This document shows, piece by piece, positions 1-6,534 of a stretch of DNA of 8,818 nt. The position numbers were made by a program, and so were the translations under genes. The notes beneath the pieces are model-generated. The model was given only the letters and a program-made list of their open reading frames with translations. It searched no databases and was not told the origin of the DNA. Origin of the DNA: Actinomycetes bacterium. Its GTDB lineage: Bacteria; Actinomycetota; Thermoleophilia; BMS3ABIN01. The DNA is taken from the NCBI GenBank assembly GCA_021787775.1, contig JAJYLK010000033.1:1-8818 (forward strand). The letters run 5' to 3'. The number at the start of each line of letters is the position of its first letter. Position 1 is the first letter of the stretch.

Positions 1-186
1 GGACAGCTTCAAACCAGCGGTACCCTCCAGCCAGGGGCCTATGTCACCCCGACCTTCCCCGGGACAAAGAACGGCCCGGTGGAGGTCCAGGCCTGGACAG
101 ATTCAAGCAGGCAGACAGCCGCGAAAGTGCTGGCCTCCCAGCGGGTGCTATGGAACGGGTATTTTAATGAGATGATGGGGCAGTGA
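1..186 (+). CDS. C-terminal end of a secreted repeat-module protein (5' end outside window)
   Basis: An open frame runs from the first base to a TGA at 184-186, giving the last 61 residues of a protein that begins upstream of the window. The visible part reads PG-x-YVTPTFPG, then NGPVEVQAW, then VLASQRVLWNGYFNE near the terminus. This is the closing half of the module repeated in the large - strand protein: the last 19 residues share 13 identities with the VVASQRVIWNGHFNE ending of that gene. Codon use is G+C-rich and matches the conserved genes, unlike the A+T-rich genes immediately downstream. By analogy it is the tail of an exported, probably surface or extracellular protein; the N-terminal domain cannot be known from here. 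It could also be a truncated remnant, since its start is not visible. The reading frame and the homology are clear; the function is unknown. Confidence 0.8.
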   Translation, partial: GQLQTSGTLQPGAYVTPTFPGTKNGPVEVQAWTDSSRQTAAKVLASQRVLWNGYFNEMMGQ

Positions 187-238
187 AAAAGCTGGTTGTC
201 AATTTTTTATGGGGCGGATCCTTTGAATTGACGTATTT

Positions 239-598
239 ATGAAAACATACAACCCTGAAATGTCAAGACAGCCATTTATTAGGCGGCACCGGTGGGTTTT
301 CAATCTGCTTTGGTGGATATCCATGATGATTATTGGGGTAATCTGCTTCTTATCGCCAATTGCAGATATTTTTCGAAACCATAACTTATCTGGATTCTGG
401 TATTTTTCCCAAACGATTGCCCTATTTTTGTTTTTACAAGCTATTGTCCACTGGTTCATATTAGCTCACTTTTACCCTCAAAAACGCTTAAGCAATACAT
501 TGTGGGCGGTAGTCCTCATGCCATTTCTTTTATTCATTGGAATTGGGTACACAATATTAGTAATGGGTGTTGTCGGCCTCAGTCAATTGCATGGTTGA
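239..598 (+). CDS. small three-helix membrane protein, unknown function (paralogue A)
   Basis: The frame encodes 119 residues. ATG at 239 is the first possible start, because an in-frame TGA lies at 224-226; no good ribosome binding site precedes it. ATG at 260 is an alternative. A basic N-terminus (RRHR at 15-18) is followed by three hydrophobic segments at about residues 19-40, 52-77 and 87-113, the first holding a WW pair (25-26). The protein is therefore probably an inner-membrane protein with a cytoplasmic N-terminus. I do not recognise the family. It resembles the next gene in helix spacing, the LLWWI / FFWWI motif and an N-x-x-LW...LM...VM pattern in helix three, which suggests tandem duplication. 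Base composition is markedly A+T-rich compared with all larger genes here, consistent with horizontal acquisition. Coding status is supported by frame length and the paralogue, not by any known domain. Confidence 0.65.
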   Translation: MKTYNPEMSRQPFIRRHRWVFNLLWWISMMIIGVICFLSPIADIFRNHNLSGFWYFSQTIALFLFLQAIVHWFILAHFYPQKRLSNTLWAVVLMPFLLFIGIGYTILVMGVVGLSQLHG

Positions 599-642
599 AT
601 CATGAAACTGACCATACAGCATTTATAGAATGAGATTTTAAC

Positions 643-969
643 TTGCCTATTACAACAGACCGACCTGATACTCGGACAAAATCATTTCAGAAGTGGCTTC
701 TCAGTTTTTTTTGGTGGATTATCTGGTCTGCCGTAAGCTTTATCTTTGCATATAAAATGCAAAAGATTTCAGCATGGTACCTCTGGCTAGCCTTATCTCT
801 CGGTACCACGCTGGTTATAGAATCCTTTTTCTATAGGATAATCATCAAATCATTATTTCATGCCAGAAATAATATCCTCTGGGTGCTGTTGATGGCATTT
901 GCCGTCGCCTTTGGATTTTGGGTTCTTGTAATGATGGATGTCTTTCTGAATATCAACAAGATTAGATAG
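643..969 (+). CDS. small three-helix membrane protein, unknown function (paralogue B)
   Basis: The frame encodes 108 residues from a TTG at 643. An in-frame TGA at 631-633 rules out a start further upstream, and the next ATG (codon 39) would remove the first helix. Only a weak GAG-type ribosome site precedes the TTG. A charged N-terminus (residues 1-17) leads into hydrophobic segments at about 18-38, 45-66 and 77-102, with a WW pair at 24-25 in helix one. The layout and scattered identities match the gene 44 bp upstream, so the two are probably paralogues and co-transcribed. Like its neighbour it is A+T-rich. The 3' end faces the stop codon of the large - strand gene across 149 bp. No catalytic motif or known domain is visible and no function is proposed. 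A real gene is likely because the same pattern occurs twice in tandem. Confidence 0.6.
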   Translation: MPITTDRPDTRTKSFQKWLLSFFWWIIWSAVSFIFAYKMQKISAWYLWLALSLGTTLVIESFFYRIIIKSLFHARNNILWVLLMAFAVAFGFWVLVMMDVFLNINKIR

Positions 970-1118
970 CCTTTGTCTTGGATAATGGGTCACGGCCCAA
1001 CTCTACGGTCAAGTCAAGAATCTTCTGAGAGTTCCCCTAAATAGCCTGGCCAATCCTGCTCTCGCTAGTCCCTCTCTGCCCCTCATCAAAGCCCCGGCGC
1101 GTGGGAAAATAATCCTTC

Positions 1119-3485
1119 TCAGCGCGGCGCCCCCAGGATCTCGTTGAAATGTCCGTTCCAGATGACCCGCTGGGATGCGACCACGTTGCCGCTCGCTGTC
1201 AGCTCAACCGGGCCGGCCATAACCCCCGGAAACACCGGCGTGGCCTTGCCATGAGCCGGGATGATTCCCGGATTGCCGGGCCCGGCTGGCATGACTGAGC
1301 CGCCAATTTTGATTTCATAACTTATCTGCGTTTCATTGGGATTGACAATCAGCACCCAGTTGGTGGCGCCCGGGCTTTTCATGTCATACCAGGTCCAGTC
1401 ATAGCGGGAAGCGATTCCGGCTGCCGGCTGGCCTGGCAGTTCCTCGAACGATGGACCCCATAGCGTTCTCTGTGAGGCGATGCAGCTAGCCGGCTCGCCG
1501 GTCGCAAACCAGGTTGTAAGTTTGAGCGGCCCGCCGATCTTGCCCCCGAGCCGCGGCGTGATCTCGGCGCCCGGATCGATGGCGCCGGTCTGACATGCCT
1601 GATCGCCTGACAGAGACCCGGTGGCGGTGCAACCGCTGTTCAGATCTATCCGGTAGTCGACTGGCTGCGAATTTGGATTGGCAATGATGATCCAGTCGCT
1701 GCCGCCGATGTCGTCATACCATGGCCAGATATAACCGGCAGACAGTGATCCTGCCGGGATGCCGGCCACTTCGTTGAACGCCGCGCCGAAAGCGGTGAGC
1801 ACCCGCTGCGAGGCGGCGATGTCTGCCGGCGCAGTCCTGCCGGCATCGGTCCACGCTCTTACCATGACCGGTCCGCCCGATTTACCTGCGAAGGTTTTTG
1901 TGACATTGCCGCCAGGGTCTATATTGCCGCTGGCGCTTGTGTCGGGAGATAGTCCGCCAATCGAGATCTCATAGTAGGCGGGGGTACTGTTGGGGTTGTC
2001 CAGCACGATCCAGTCTGTATATCCGCGTGTGGATTGATCGTACCATGGCCAGTAATAAGCGCTGGCGAGCCGGGTTGCGTCCAGCGCCGGCAGCTCTTCG
2101 AAGGAATCGCGGTCCCAAAGCACGCGCTGGCTGGCAACAACGGCTTTGCCGGTCAACGAGGAAGACGTCAACGGCCCCCCGATCATGCCGGGATATGCGC
2201 GGATGGCCAACTTGCCCGGGTCGACCCAGACGGCATCGATGGGGGCGCCCGCGATGCCGGCCTGCTGGTAAAGTGGCTCGTTGCCCAGGTTGGCGCTTAG
2301 CAGCCAGTCGCGCCCGTTTCGCGCATCGTACCAGCACCAGAGCTGCTGGCTGGGATGAGTCGTCAGGCCGGCGGTGTTGCGCTGCCAGAGGGACCAGTAA
2401 TCCCGGCTGCTGCCGTCATACCAGGCATCGTCGTCGGTCACAAGTATGACGCTGCCATCCGGACGTCCGGCCAGCGCCGGCCAGGTCATGCGCCGCCCGC
2501 CATTGTCGAGCGTTGCCGGGCTACCCCAGGTATGGCCGCCGTCAAACGATTTGGTCAGCTGGATGGCGGGTGGCCTGGCGGGGTCATGGTCGCCCTCGTC
2601 GATGGTGAACGCCGCCCAGATCTCGCCGCCACCGCGATCAAGCAGGGATACCCAGCATTCATCCCTGCCGGCGTCGGCGGCGATTGCCGCCGGAGCCTGC
2701 CAGGTCGCGCCGCCGTCCGCCGAGCGGGTTACAAGGATGTCGCCGCGGCGGGGAATGCCGCTGCCGGCGGGGAAAGCCGGGCTCGTATAGAAGGCGGCCA
2801 GCAACTCCCCGTCCGCCAGCTCGATCAGCTGCGCGCGCGAATCGTACTGAGGACCGCCGTAGATCAATTGCGGCCGGCTCCAGCTGGCGCCGGCATCGTC
2901 GCTCGTGATCATGTAGATATCAGACCGGAGCTGCTCGACGCCGGATGAGTAGGCCACGACGATGCGGCCGCTGGACAACGCCACGATGTCGGGAACAAAT
3001 GCGCTGTTGTCACCGGCTGCGGGTACGAGCGTCTGCGGCGCCGACCAGTTGTTCAGATCCCGGGAACGGACCATATCGACCTCGTTTTTTCCGGAGGACG
3101 GCAGCATGCGGGTGTAAACCACGATGATTTCTCCGTCAGCCAGCTGCGCCGCCGCCGGGTCCACGCCGTTTTCAGTCCCGGGGATCAGGCGCTGATCCGA
3201 CCAGTTAACGCCATCGTCGGAAGTCCGCTGGGCGAGGTGCGCCACTCCGTCTGGCCCGAACTGGAAGCAGGTAAGAAGCGTCCGGCCGCCGGGTTCGCCG
3301 CTCGCTGACTTCAACTCTGCCAGCTGCGGGCTTCCCTCCCTCGTGGGCGACTCGCTAACTGCCGAAGCCGGCGACCAGCCATCACCCGCAGCCGCGGCTC
3401 TGCCCGCGGACCGGCAGCATACAAATACAACCGCAGCTCCGGCCGCGGCCAACATCAATACGGCAACCCTCTGTCCCCGTAGCAA
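1119..3485 (-). CDS. exported Asp-box beta-propeller (sialidase-like fold) protein with four C-terminal tandem modules
   Basis: The protein has 788 residues. A Sec signal peptide occupies about residues 1-33 (basic MLRGQR, hydrophobic core, AAA before GDG). Although CC occurs at 23-24, a valine precedes it, so it is not a proper lipobox. Residues about 40-375 form a BNR/sialidase-like propeller: Asp boxes (S/T-x-D-x-G-x-x-W) lie at 88-95, 195-202, 255-262 and 313-320, with a degenerate one near 140-147. Beta-strand phrases such as GRIVVAYSSG and GEIIVVYT recur. Residues about 382-785 hold four modules described in a separate entry. The start is TTG, supported by GGAAGGA 7 nt upstream. Asp boxes are structural, and I cannot assign the sialidase arginine triad or an FRIP motif, so glycosidase activity is not shown. 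A secreted or cell-surface glycan-binding or carbohydrate-active role is possible. It converges with the + strand genes to its left and diverges from valS. Confidence 0.88.
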   Translation of the reverse strand: MLRGQRVAVLMLAAAGAAVVFVCCRSAGRAAAAGDGWSPASAVSESPTREGSPQLAELKSASGEPGGRTLLTCFQFGPDGVAHLAQRTSDDGVNWSDQRLIPGTENGVDPAAAQLADGEIIVVYTRMLPSSGKNEVDMVRSRDLNNWSAPQTLVPAAGDNSAFVPDIVALSSGRIVVAYSSGVEQLRSDIYMITSDDAGASWSRPQLIYGGPQYDSRAQLIELADGELLAAFYTSPAFPAGSGIPRRGDILVTRSADGGATWQAPAAIAADAGRDECWVSLLDRGGGEIWAAFTIDEGDHDPARPPAIQLTKSFDGGHTWGSPATLDNGGRRMTWPALAGRPDGSVILVTDDDAWYDGSSRDYWSLWQRNTAGLTTHPSQQLWCWYDARNGRDWLLSANLGNEPLYQQAGIAGAPIDAVWVDPGKLAIRAYPGMIGGPLTSSSLTGKAVVASQRVLWDRDSFEELPALDATRLASAYYWPWYDQSTRGYTDWIVLDNPNSTPAYYEISIGGLSPDTSASGNIDPGGNVTKTFAGKSGGPVMVRAWTDAGRTAPADIAASQRVLTAFGAAFNEVAGIPAGSLSAGYIWPWYDDIGGSDWIIIANPNSQPVDYRIDLNSGCTATGSLSGDQACQTGAIDPGAEITPRLGGKIGGPLKLTTWFATGEPASCIASQRTLWGPSFEELPGQPAAGIASRYDWTWYDMKSPGATNWVLIVNPNETQISYEIKIGGSVMPAGPGNPGIIPAHGKATPVFPGVMAGPVELTASGNVVASQRVIWNGHFNEILGAPR
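1131..2342 (-). repeat. four tandem protein modules of about 85-100 residues (W-x-WYD ... ASQR type)
   Basis: Within the - strand secreted protein, four diverged units lie at residues about 382-467, 478-575, 587-684 and 697-785. Each unit opens with an aromatic motif (WCWYD, WPWYD, WPWYD, WTWYD). A DW or NW pair follows, then NPN (units 2-4; NLGNEP in unit 1), a strand pattern ending near a GG, a P-G turn, and a GGP/AGP segment. Each closes with ASQR, usually ASQRVLW or a near variant, and F-x-E/NE. The alternating hydrophobic pattern suggests a beta-sandwich-like fold. Unit 1 is the most diverged and lacks the full middle part. The same closing motif ends the partial + strand gene at the left edge, so the module is shared between proteins. 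I do not recognise a named domain. Boundaries are by eye. Confidence 0.8.
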
Positions 3486-3492
3486 CGAATCA

Positions 3493-3499
3493 TCCTTCC
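3493..3499 (-). promoter_or_regulatory. Shine-Dalgarno site fixing the TTG start of the propeller gene
   Basis: Read on the - strand this is GGAAGGA, ending 7 nt before the TTG at 3485-3483. A nearby ATG (3493-3491) is in another frame, so the TTG is the best start. It places the basic residues and hydrophobic core of the signal peptide correctly at the N-terminus. Confidence 0.75.
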
Positions 3500-3533
3500 T
3501 TTCCAGCCGGGACGCTCTTCGGGTCCAATTCCC

Positions 3534-3547
3534 CGAAGCTTGCTTCG
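3534..3547. other. perfect inverted repeat (short hairpin)
   Basis: CGAAGC and GCTTCG are separated by TT, forming a 5-6 bp stem in the leader of the - strand propeller gene, about 50 nt upstream of its start. No T-run follows on either strand, so it is not a standard terminator. It may be a leader RNA structure or an operator-like palindrome; the function is unknown. Confidence 0.5.
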
Positions 3548-3574
3548 AAATGGTTTTGCTATAGGGTTGGATAT

Positions 3575-3595
3575 CCCCGTCAGCTTGCTGCGGGG
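3575..3595. other. G+C-rich hairpin with one bulge
   Basis: CCCCG pairs with CGGGG, and CAGC pairs with GCTG inside it, giving nine pairs with a single bulged T at 3580 and a tiny central loop. It shares the core AGCTTGCT with the hairpin at 3534-3547, about 45 bp away. No poly-T tract follows on either strand, so an intrinsic terminator is unlikely. It may be a regulator site or a leader structure of the - strand gene. Confidence 0.5.
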
Positions 3596-3684
3596 TAGTT
3601 CATTGACTGGATGCCCATTATTCCCGCGGGTAAACAGCAGATACCAGCCGGACCGGGCGAACCTGCTGAGCCGGGGTCGAGCGG

Positions 3685-3714
3685 TTAACTAAACCTCTTC
3701 CGGCATGATAGAAT
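3685..3714 (+). promoter_or_regulatory. candidate sigma-A-type promoter for valS
   Basis: A -35-like TTAACT (3685-3690) is followed after 18 bp by TAGAAT (3709-3714). TG at 3706-3707 forms an extended -10 (TGnTAGAAT). It predicts a transcript start near 3721 and a leader of about 60 nt before the valS ATG. It is the only good -10/-35 pair I found upstream of the housekeeping block, and it may serve folC and the genes after it as well. Confidence 0.55.
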
Positions 3715-3761
3715 TGCAGGCGGCCGCCCGGCCTGCCTGTTTTCCCTGAGTTTCTTGCGAC

Positions 3762-3779
3762 GATTCGGGCGGCCGAATC
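3762..3779 (+). other. perfect 7-bp hairpin directly upstream of the valS start codon
   Basis: GATTCGG and CCGAATC flank the loop GCGG, ending 4 nt before the ATG at 3784. The hairpin occupies the position where a Shine-Dalgarno site would lie, and no GGAGG-like sequence is present. The octamer GGCGGCCG at 3768-3775 also occurs at 3719-3726 near the predicted transcript start, so alternative pairings in the leader are conceivable. A role in translational control is inference. Confidence 0.5.
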
Positions 3780-3783
3780 CAGC

Positions 3784-6447
3784 ATGCGCCCTGAAATCCG
3801 CGAACAACTAAAGACCAACACGCGCTACGCGCCGGCCGAGATCGAATCCAGGTGGATGGATCGCTGGCTCGAAGCGCATCTCTTCACCCCGGACATCGAC
3901 TCCACCAGGGATTCTTTCTGCATTGCGCTGCCGCCGCCGAACGTTACCGGCTCGCTGCACATGGGCCACGCGCTCAACTCCTCGATGCAGGATCTGCTGA
4001 TCCGCCTCAATCACATGCGTGGCAGGAACACCCTCTGGATCTGCGGAACCGACCACGCCGGCATCGCCACCCAGAACCAGGTGGAGAAACAGCTGGCCGG
4101 CGAGGGCCTCACCAGGCAGCAGGTCGGGCGCGAAGAGTTCGAGCAGCGCGTCTGGAAATGGCGCGAGCAGTACGGCTCCACCATCATCAATCAGCTGAAG
4201 CGGATGGGGTGCTCGCTGGACTACGAAGGCGAGCGCTTCACGCTCGACGAAGGCTACGTCGAAGCCGTCTACCGCGTCTTCACCTCCCTGTACGAGAAGG
4301 GCTTCATCTACCGCGACGAGTACATGGTCAACTGGTGCACCCGCTGCCACACGGCGCTCTCCGACCTGGAGGTCGAGCACCAGGAATGCGAGGACAAGCT
4401 CTACTACCTGCGCTATCCGGTCAAGGGCAGCGACGCCTGGCTGGTGATCGCCACCGCCCGTCCGGAGACGATGCTGGGCGATACCGCTGTGGCGGTCAAT
4501 CCTGATGACGAACGCTACCGCGAGTTCATCGGCCGGCAGGTGATCCTGCCGCTGGCCGGCCGCGAGATCCCCGTGATCGGCGACGAATATGTCGACACCG
4601 GCTTCGGCACTGGCGCTCTGAAGATCACGCCGGCCCACGACCCGAACGATTTCGAGATCGGCAAGAAGCACGATCTGGAAGAAATCAACATCCTCACCTC
4701 CGACGGCCGCATCAACCAGGCCGGCGGCGAGTTTGCCGGGCTGACGCTCGAAGAGGCGCGCGAGCAGGTGATGATCCGCATGGAGCAGGAGGGGCTGGTG
4801 GAAAAGGTCGAGCCTTATTCGCACGCCGTTGGCACCTGCTACCGCTGCGGCACCACTATCGAGCCGTATATCTCGCTGCAGTGGTTTATGCGCATGGACG
4901 AACTGGCGGCGCCGGCGATCCGCGCGGTGGAGAATGGCGAGGTCAACTTCGTGCCCGAACGCTGGGCGGGCGTCTATCTGGAATGGATGCGCTCCCTGAG
5001 ACCCTGGTGCATCTCGCGTCAGCTCTGGTGGGGTCACCGGCTGCCGGTGTGGCACTGCGACGAGTGCGGCGAGATCATCGTCCGCGAGACGCCGCCTTCC
5101 ACCTGCCGCTGCGGTTCCTCCGAACTCAGGCAGGAGGAGGACGTGCTCGACACCTGGTTCAGCTCGGCGCTGTGGCCGTTCGCCACCCTGGGCTGGCCGG
5201 AGGCTACCGAGCGGCTCGAGACCTTTTATCCCACCAGCGTGCTGGTCACCGCCCGGGACATCATCTTTCTCTGGGTCTCGCGGATGATCATGATGGGGTT
5301 GGAGTTCGCCGAAGGCATCCCCTTCAGCGACGTCATCATCAACCCCACGATCATGGCCCGCGACGGCCGGCGGATGAGCAAGTCGCTGGGCACCGGCGTC
5401 GACCCCCTTGGGCTGATCGACAGCTACGGCGCCGATCCGACCCGCTTCGGGCTGCTGAACATGGCTTCGGCGCAGGATGTGCGCTTCTCCGAGGAGCGCA
5501 TCGAGATGAGCCGCAACTTCTGCAACAAGATCTTCAACGCCGCCCGTTTTGTGCTGCTGGGCGTCGCCGACGTTAAACCCCGGCGCTCCACGGCGCATCT
5601 GGCCGACCGCTGGATCGACAGCCGCATGCAGGCGGCGGCGGCGGAGCTGAACGCGCTGCTGGACCGCTACGACTTCTCCGAGGCGACGCGCCTGCTTTAC
5701 CGGTTTGTCTGGAATGAGTTCTGCGACTGGTACGTGGAGATCGTCAAACCGCGCCTTTATGGCGATGACGAGGCGCTCAAGGGGGAGGCCTCCGGGCATC
5801 TGCTCTATCTGCTGGACAACGTGCTGAGGATGCTGCATCCGTTCATGCCCTTCCTCACCGAAGAACTGGCGTCGATGCTGCCCGGCGAGCGCGGTTTCCT
5901 GGTCGAGGCCGAATTCCCCCGGGGAGACGCCGCGCTGCGCGACCACAGCGCCGAAGCGGGCATGGAGCAGCTGATGGCGACCGTGGTTTCACTGCGGACG
6001 CTGCGCAACGAGCTGCGCGTGCCGCCGTCGAAAACGGCACAGGCGGCGCTGGTGGCAGAGGACGGGGCGGTGCGGCAGGTGGTAGAGGACAACTCCGGTT
6101 TGATAGAATCACTTGCAAATACGCAACTGCTCGGCACGGCCGCGGCCGAGGAAGGGCTAAGCGGAGTCGGCGGCCAGACGGCCGTGGCGCTGGTGCCCGG
6201 CGGTAAGATGCTGGTGCCGCTTCAGGAGCTGATCGACATCGATCAGGAGCGCGGCCGGCTGGCGGGCATCATCGCCAGTAAAGAGCAGGAAGTCGAGCGA
6301 GCGGCGAAAAAGCTGGGAAACAGCAATTTCGTGGCCAAAGCGCCGGCGGAGGTCGTCGAGCAGGAACGGGACAAGCTGCGCCAGCACGAGGCGCAGCTGG
6401 CCGAGCTCAGGCAGCAGCACGAACGTTTTTTCGGGGGAGAACGGTAA
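3784..6447 (+). CDS. valS: valine--tRNA ligase (ValRS)
   Basis: This 887-residue class I aminoacyl-tRNA synthetase attaches valine to tRNA-Val in the cytoplasm, and its length is normal for the family. The HIGH motif is HMGH at 59-62 after PPNVTGSL. The CP1 editing domain, which hydrolyses Thr-tRNA-Val, shows ARPETMLGDTAVAVNP (225-240) and DTGFGTGALKITPAHDPNDF (271-290). The KMSKS loop is RMSKS at 530-534. Cysteine pairs at 185/188, 352/355, 425/428 and 441/443 suggest zinc knuckles. The anticodon-binding domain lies at about 606-760. A C-terminal coiled coil at about 815-885 contains the typical NSNFVAKAPAEVV. ATG 3784 is the first start after an in-frame TAG (3709-3711), and it gives a normal N-terminus despite lacking a clear ribosome site. 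folC follows after 87 bp, a pairing common in Actinomycetota and Firmicutes. Confidence 0.98.
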   Translation: MRPEIREQLKTNTRYAPAEIESRWMDRWLEAHLFTPDIDSTRDSFCIALPPPNVTGSLHMGHALNSSMQDLLIRLNHMRGRNTLWICGTDHAGIATQNQVEKQLAGEGLTRQQVGREEFEQRVWKWREQYGSTIINQLKRMGCSLDYEGERFTLDEGYVEAVYRVFTSLYEKGFIYRDEYMVNWCTRCHTALSDLEVEHQECEDKLYYLRYPVKGSDAWLVIATARPETMLGDTAVAVNPDDERYREFIGRQVILPLAGREIPVIGDEYVDTGFGTGALKITPAHDPNDFEIGKKHDLEEINILTSDGRINQAGGEFAGLTLEEAREQVMIRMEQEGLVEKVEPYSHAVGTCYRCGTTIEPYISLQWFMRMDELAAPAIRAVENGEVNFVPERWAGVYLEWMRSLRPWCISRQLWWGHRLPVWHCDECGEIIVRETPPSTCRCGSSELRQEEDVLDTWFSSALWPFATLGWPEATERLETFYPTSVLVTARDIIFLWVSRMIMMGLEFAEGIPFSDVIINPTIMARDGRRMSKSLGTGVDPLGLIDSYGADPTRFGLLNMASAQDVRFSEERIEMSRNFCNKIFNAARFVLLGVADVKPRRSTAHLADRWIDSRMQAAAAELNALLDRYDFSEATRLLYRFVWNEFCDWYVEIVKPRLYGDDEALKGEASGHLLYLLDNVLRMLHPFMPFLTEELASMLPGERGFLVEAEFPRGDAALRDHSAEAGMEQLMATVVSLRTLRNELRVPPSKTAQAALVAEDGAVRQVVEDNSGLIESLANTQLLGTAAAEEGLSGVGGQTAVALVPGGKMLVPLQELIDIDQERGRLAGIIASKEQEVERAAKKLGNSNFVAKAPAEVVEQERDKLRQHEAQLAELRQQHERFFGGER

Positions 6448-6534
6448 CGCCGGAACACCAGCCTGGCCGCGGGTCCGGATTGCGGCGGGCGCCTTACATA
6501 ACATTTCATCCATTACAACCAAAGCGCGGGTTTC

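Larger units (their letters stand above)
3486..3783. other. divergent intergenic region between the propeller gene and valS
   Basis: This 298-bp gap separates the - strand propeller gene from + strand valS and has no convincing gene of its own. A 67-residue frame on the - strand (3618-3821) overlaps the valS start and has no recognisable content. The gap holds a candidate valS promoter, a ribosome site for the - strand gene, two hairpins near 3534-3595, a CCCGCGGG palindrome near 3633-3640, a GCAGGC/GCCTGC inverted repeat (3716-3721 with 3731-3736) at the predicted start of the valS leader, and a perfect hairpin just before the valS ATG. I could not find a convincing -35/-10 pair for the - strand gene. 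The leader implied for valS is only about 60 nt, too short for a T-box riboswitch. Confidence 0.7.

Noticed and set aside
187..238. Possible terminator (T-run near 203-208) after the first partial gene, and a TTGTCA -35-like box
   Set aside because: No stable stem precedes the T-run, and no -10 box lies at a proper distance from TTGTCA.
199..459. 86-residue - strand frame opposite the first small membrane protein
   Set aside because: No hydrophobic pattern or motif, while the + strand frame has three clear helices and a paralogue next door.
970..1118. Expected bidirectional terminator between the convergent genes
   Set aside because: The 149-bp gap was read on both strands. Only short imperfect inverted repeats and no stem followed by a T-run were seen.
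1937..2948. Overlapping + strand frames opposite the propeller gene
   Set aside because: Arg/Pro/Ala-rich shadow translations with no motif. The - strand frame has a signal peptide, Asp boxes and internal repeats.
3486..3783. T-box riboswitch upstream of valS
   Set aside because: The predicted leader is only about 60 nt, and no T-box sequence or specifier-loop-sized structure is present.
3808..5946. 712-residue open frame on the - strand opposite valS
   Set aside because: It lies wholly antisense to a textbook ValRS, has a low-complexity Ala/Arg/Gly/Val-rich composition without domains, and is the usual by-product of G+C-rich codon use.
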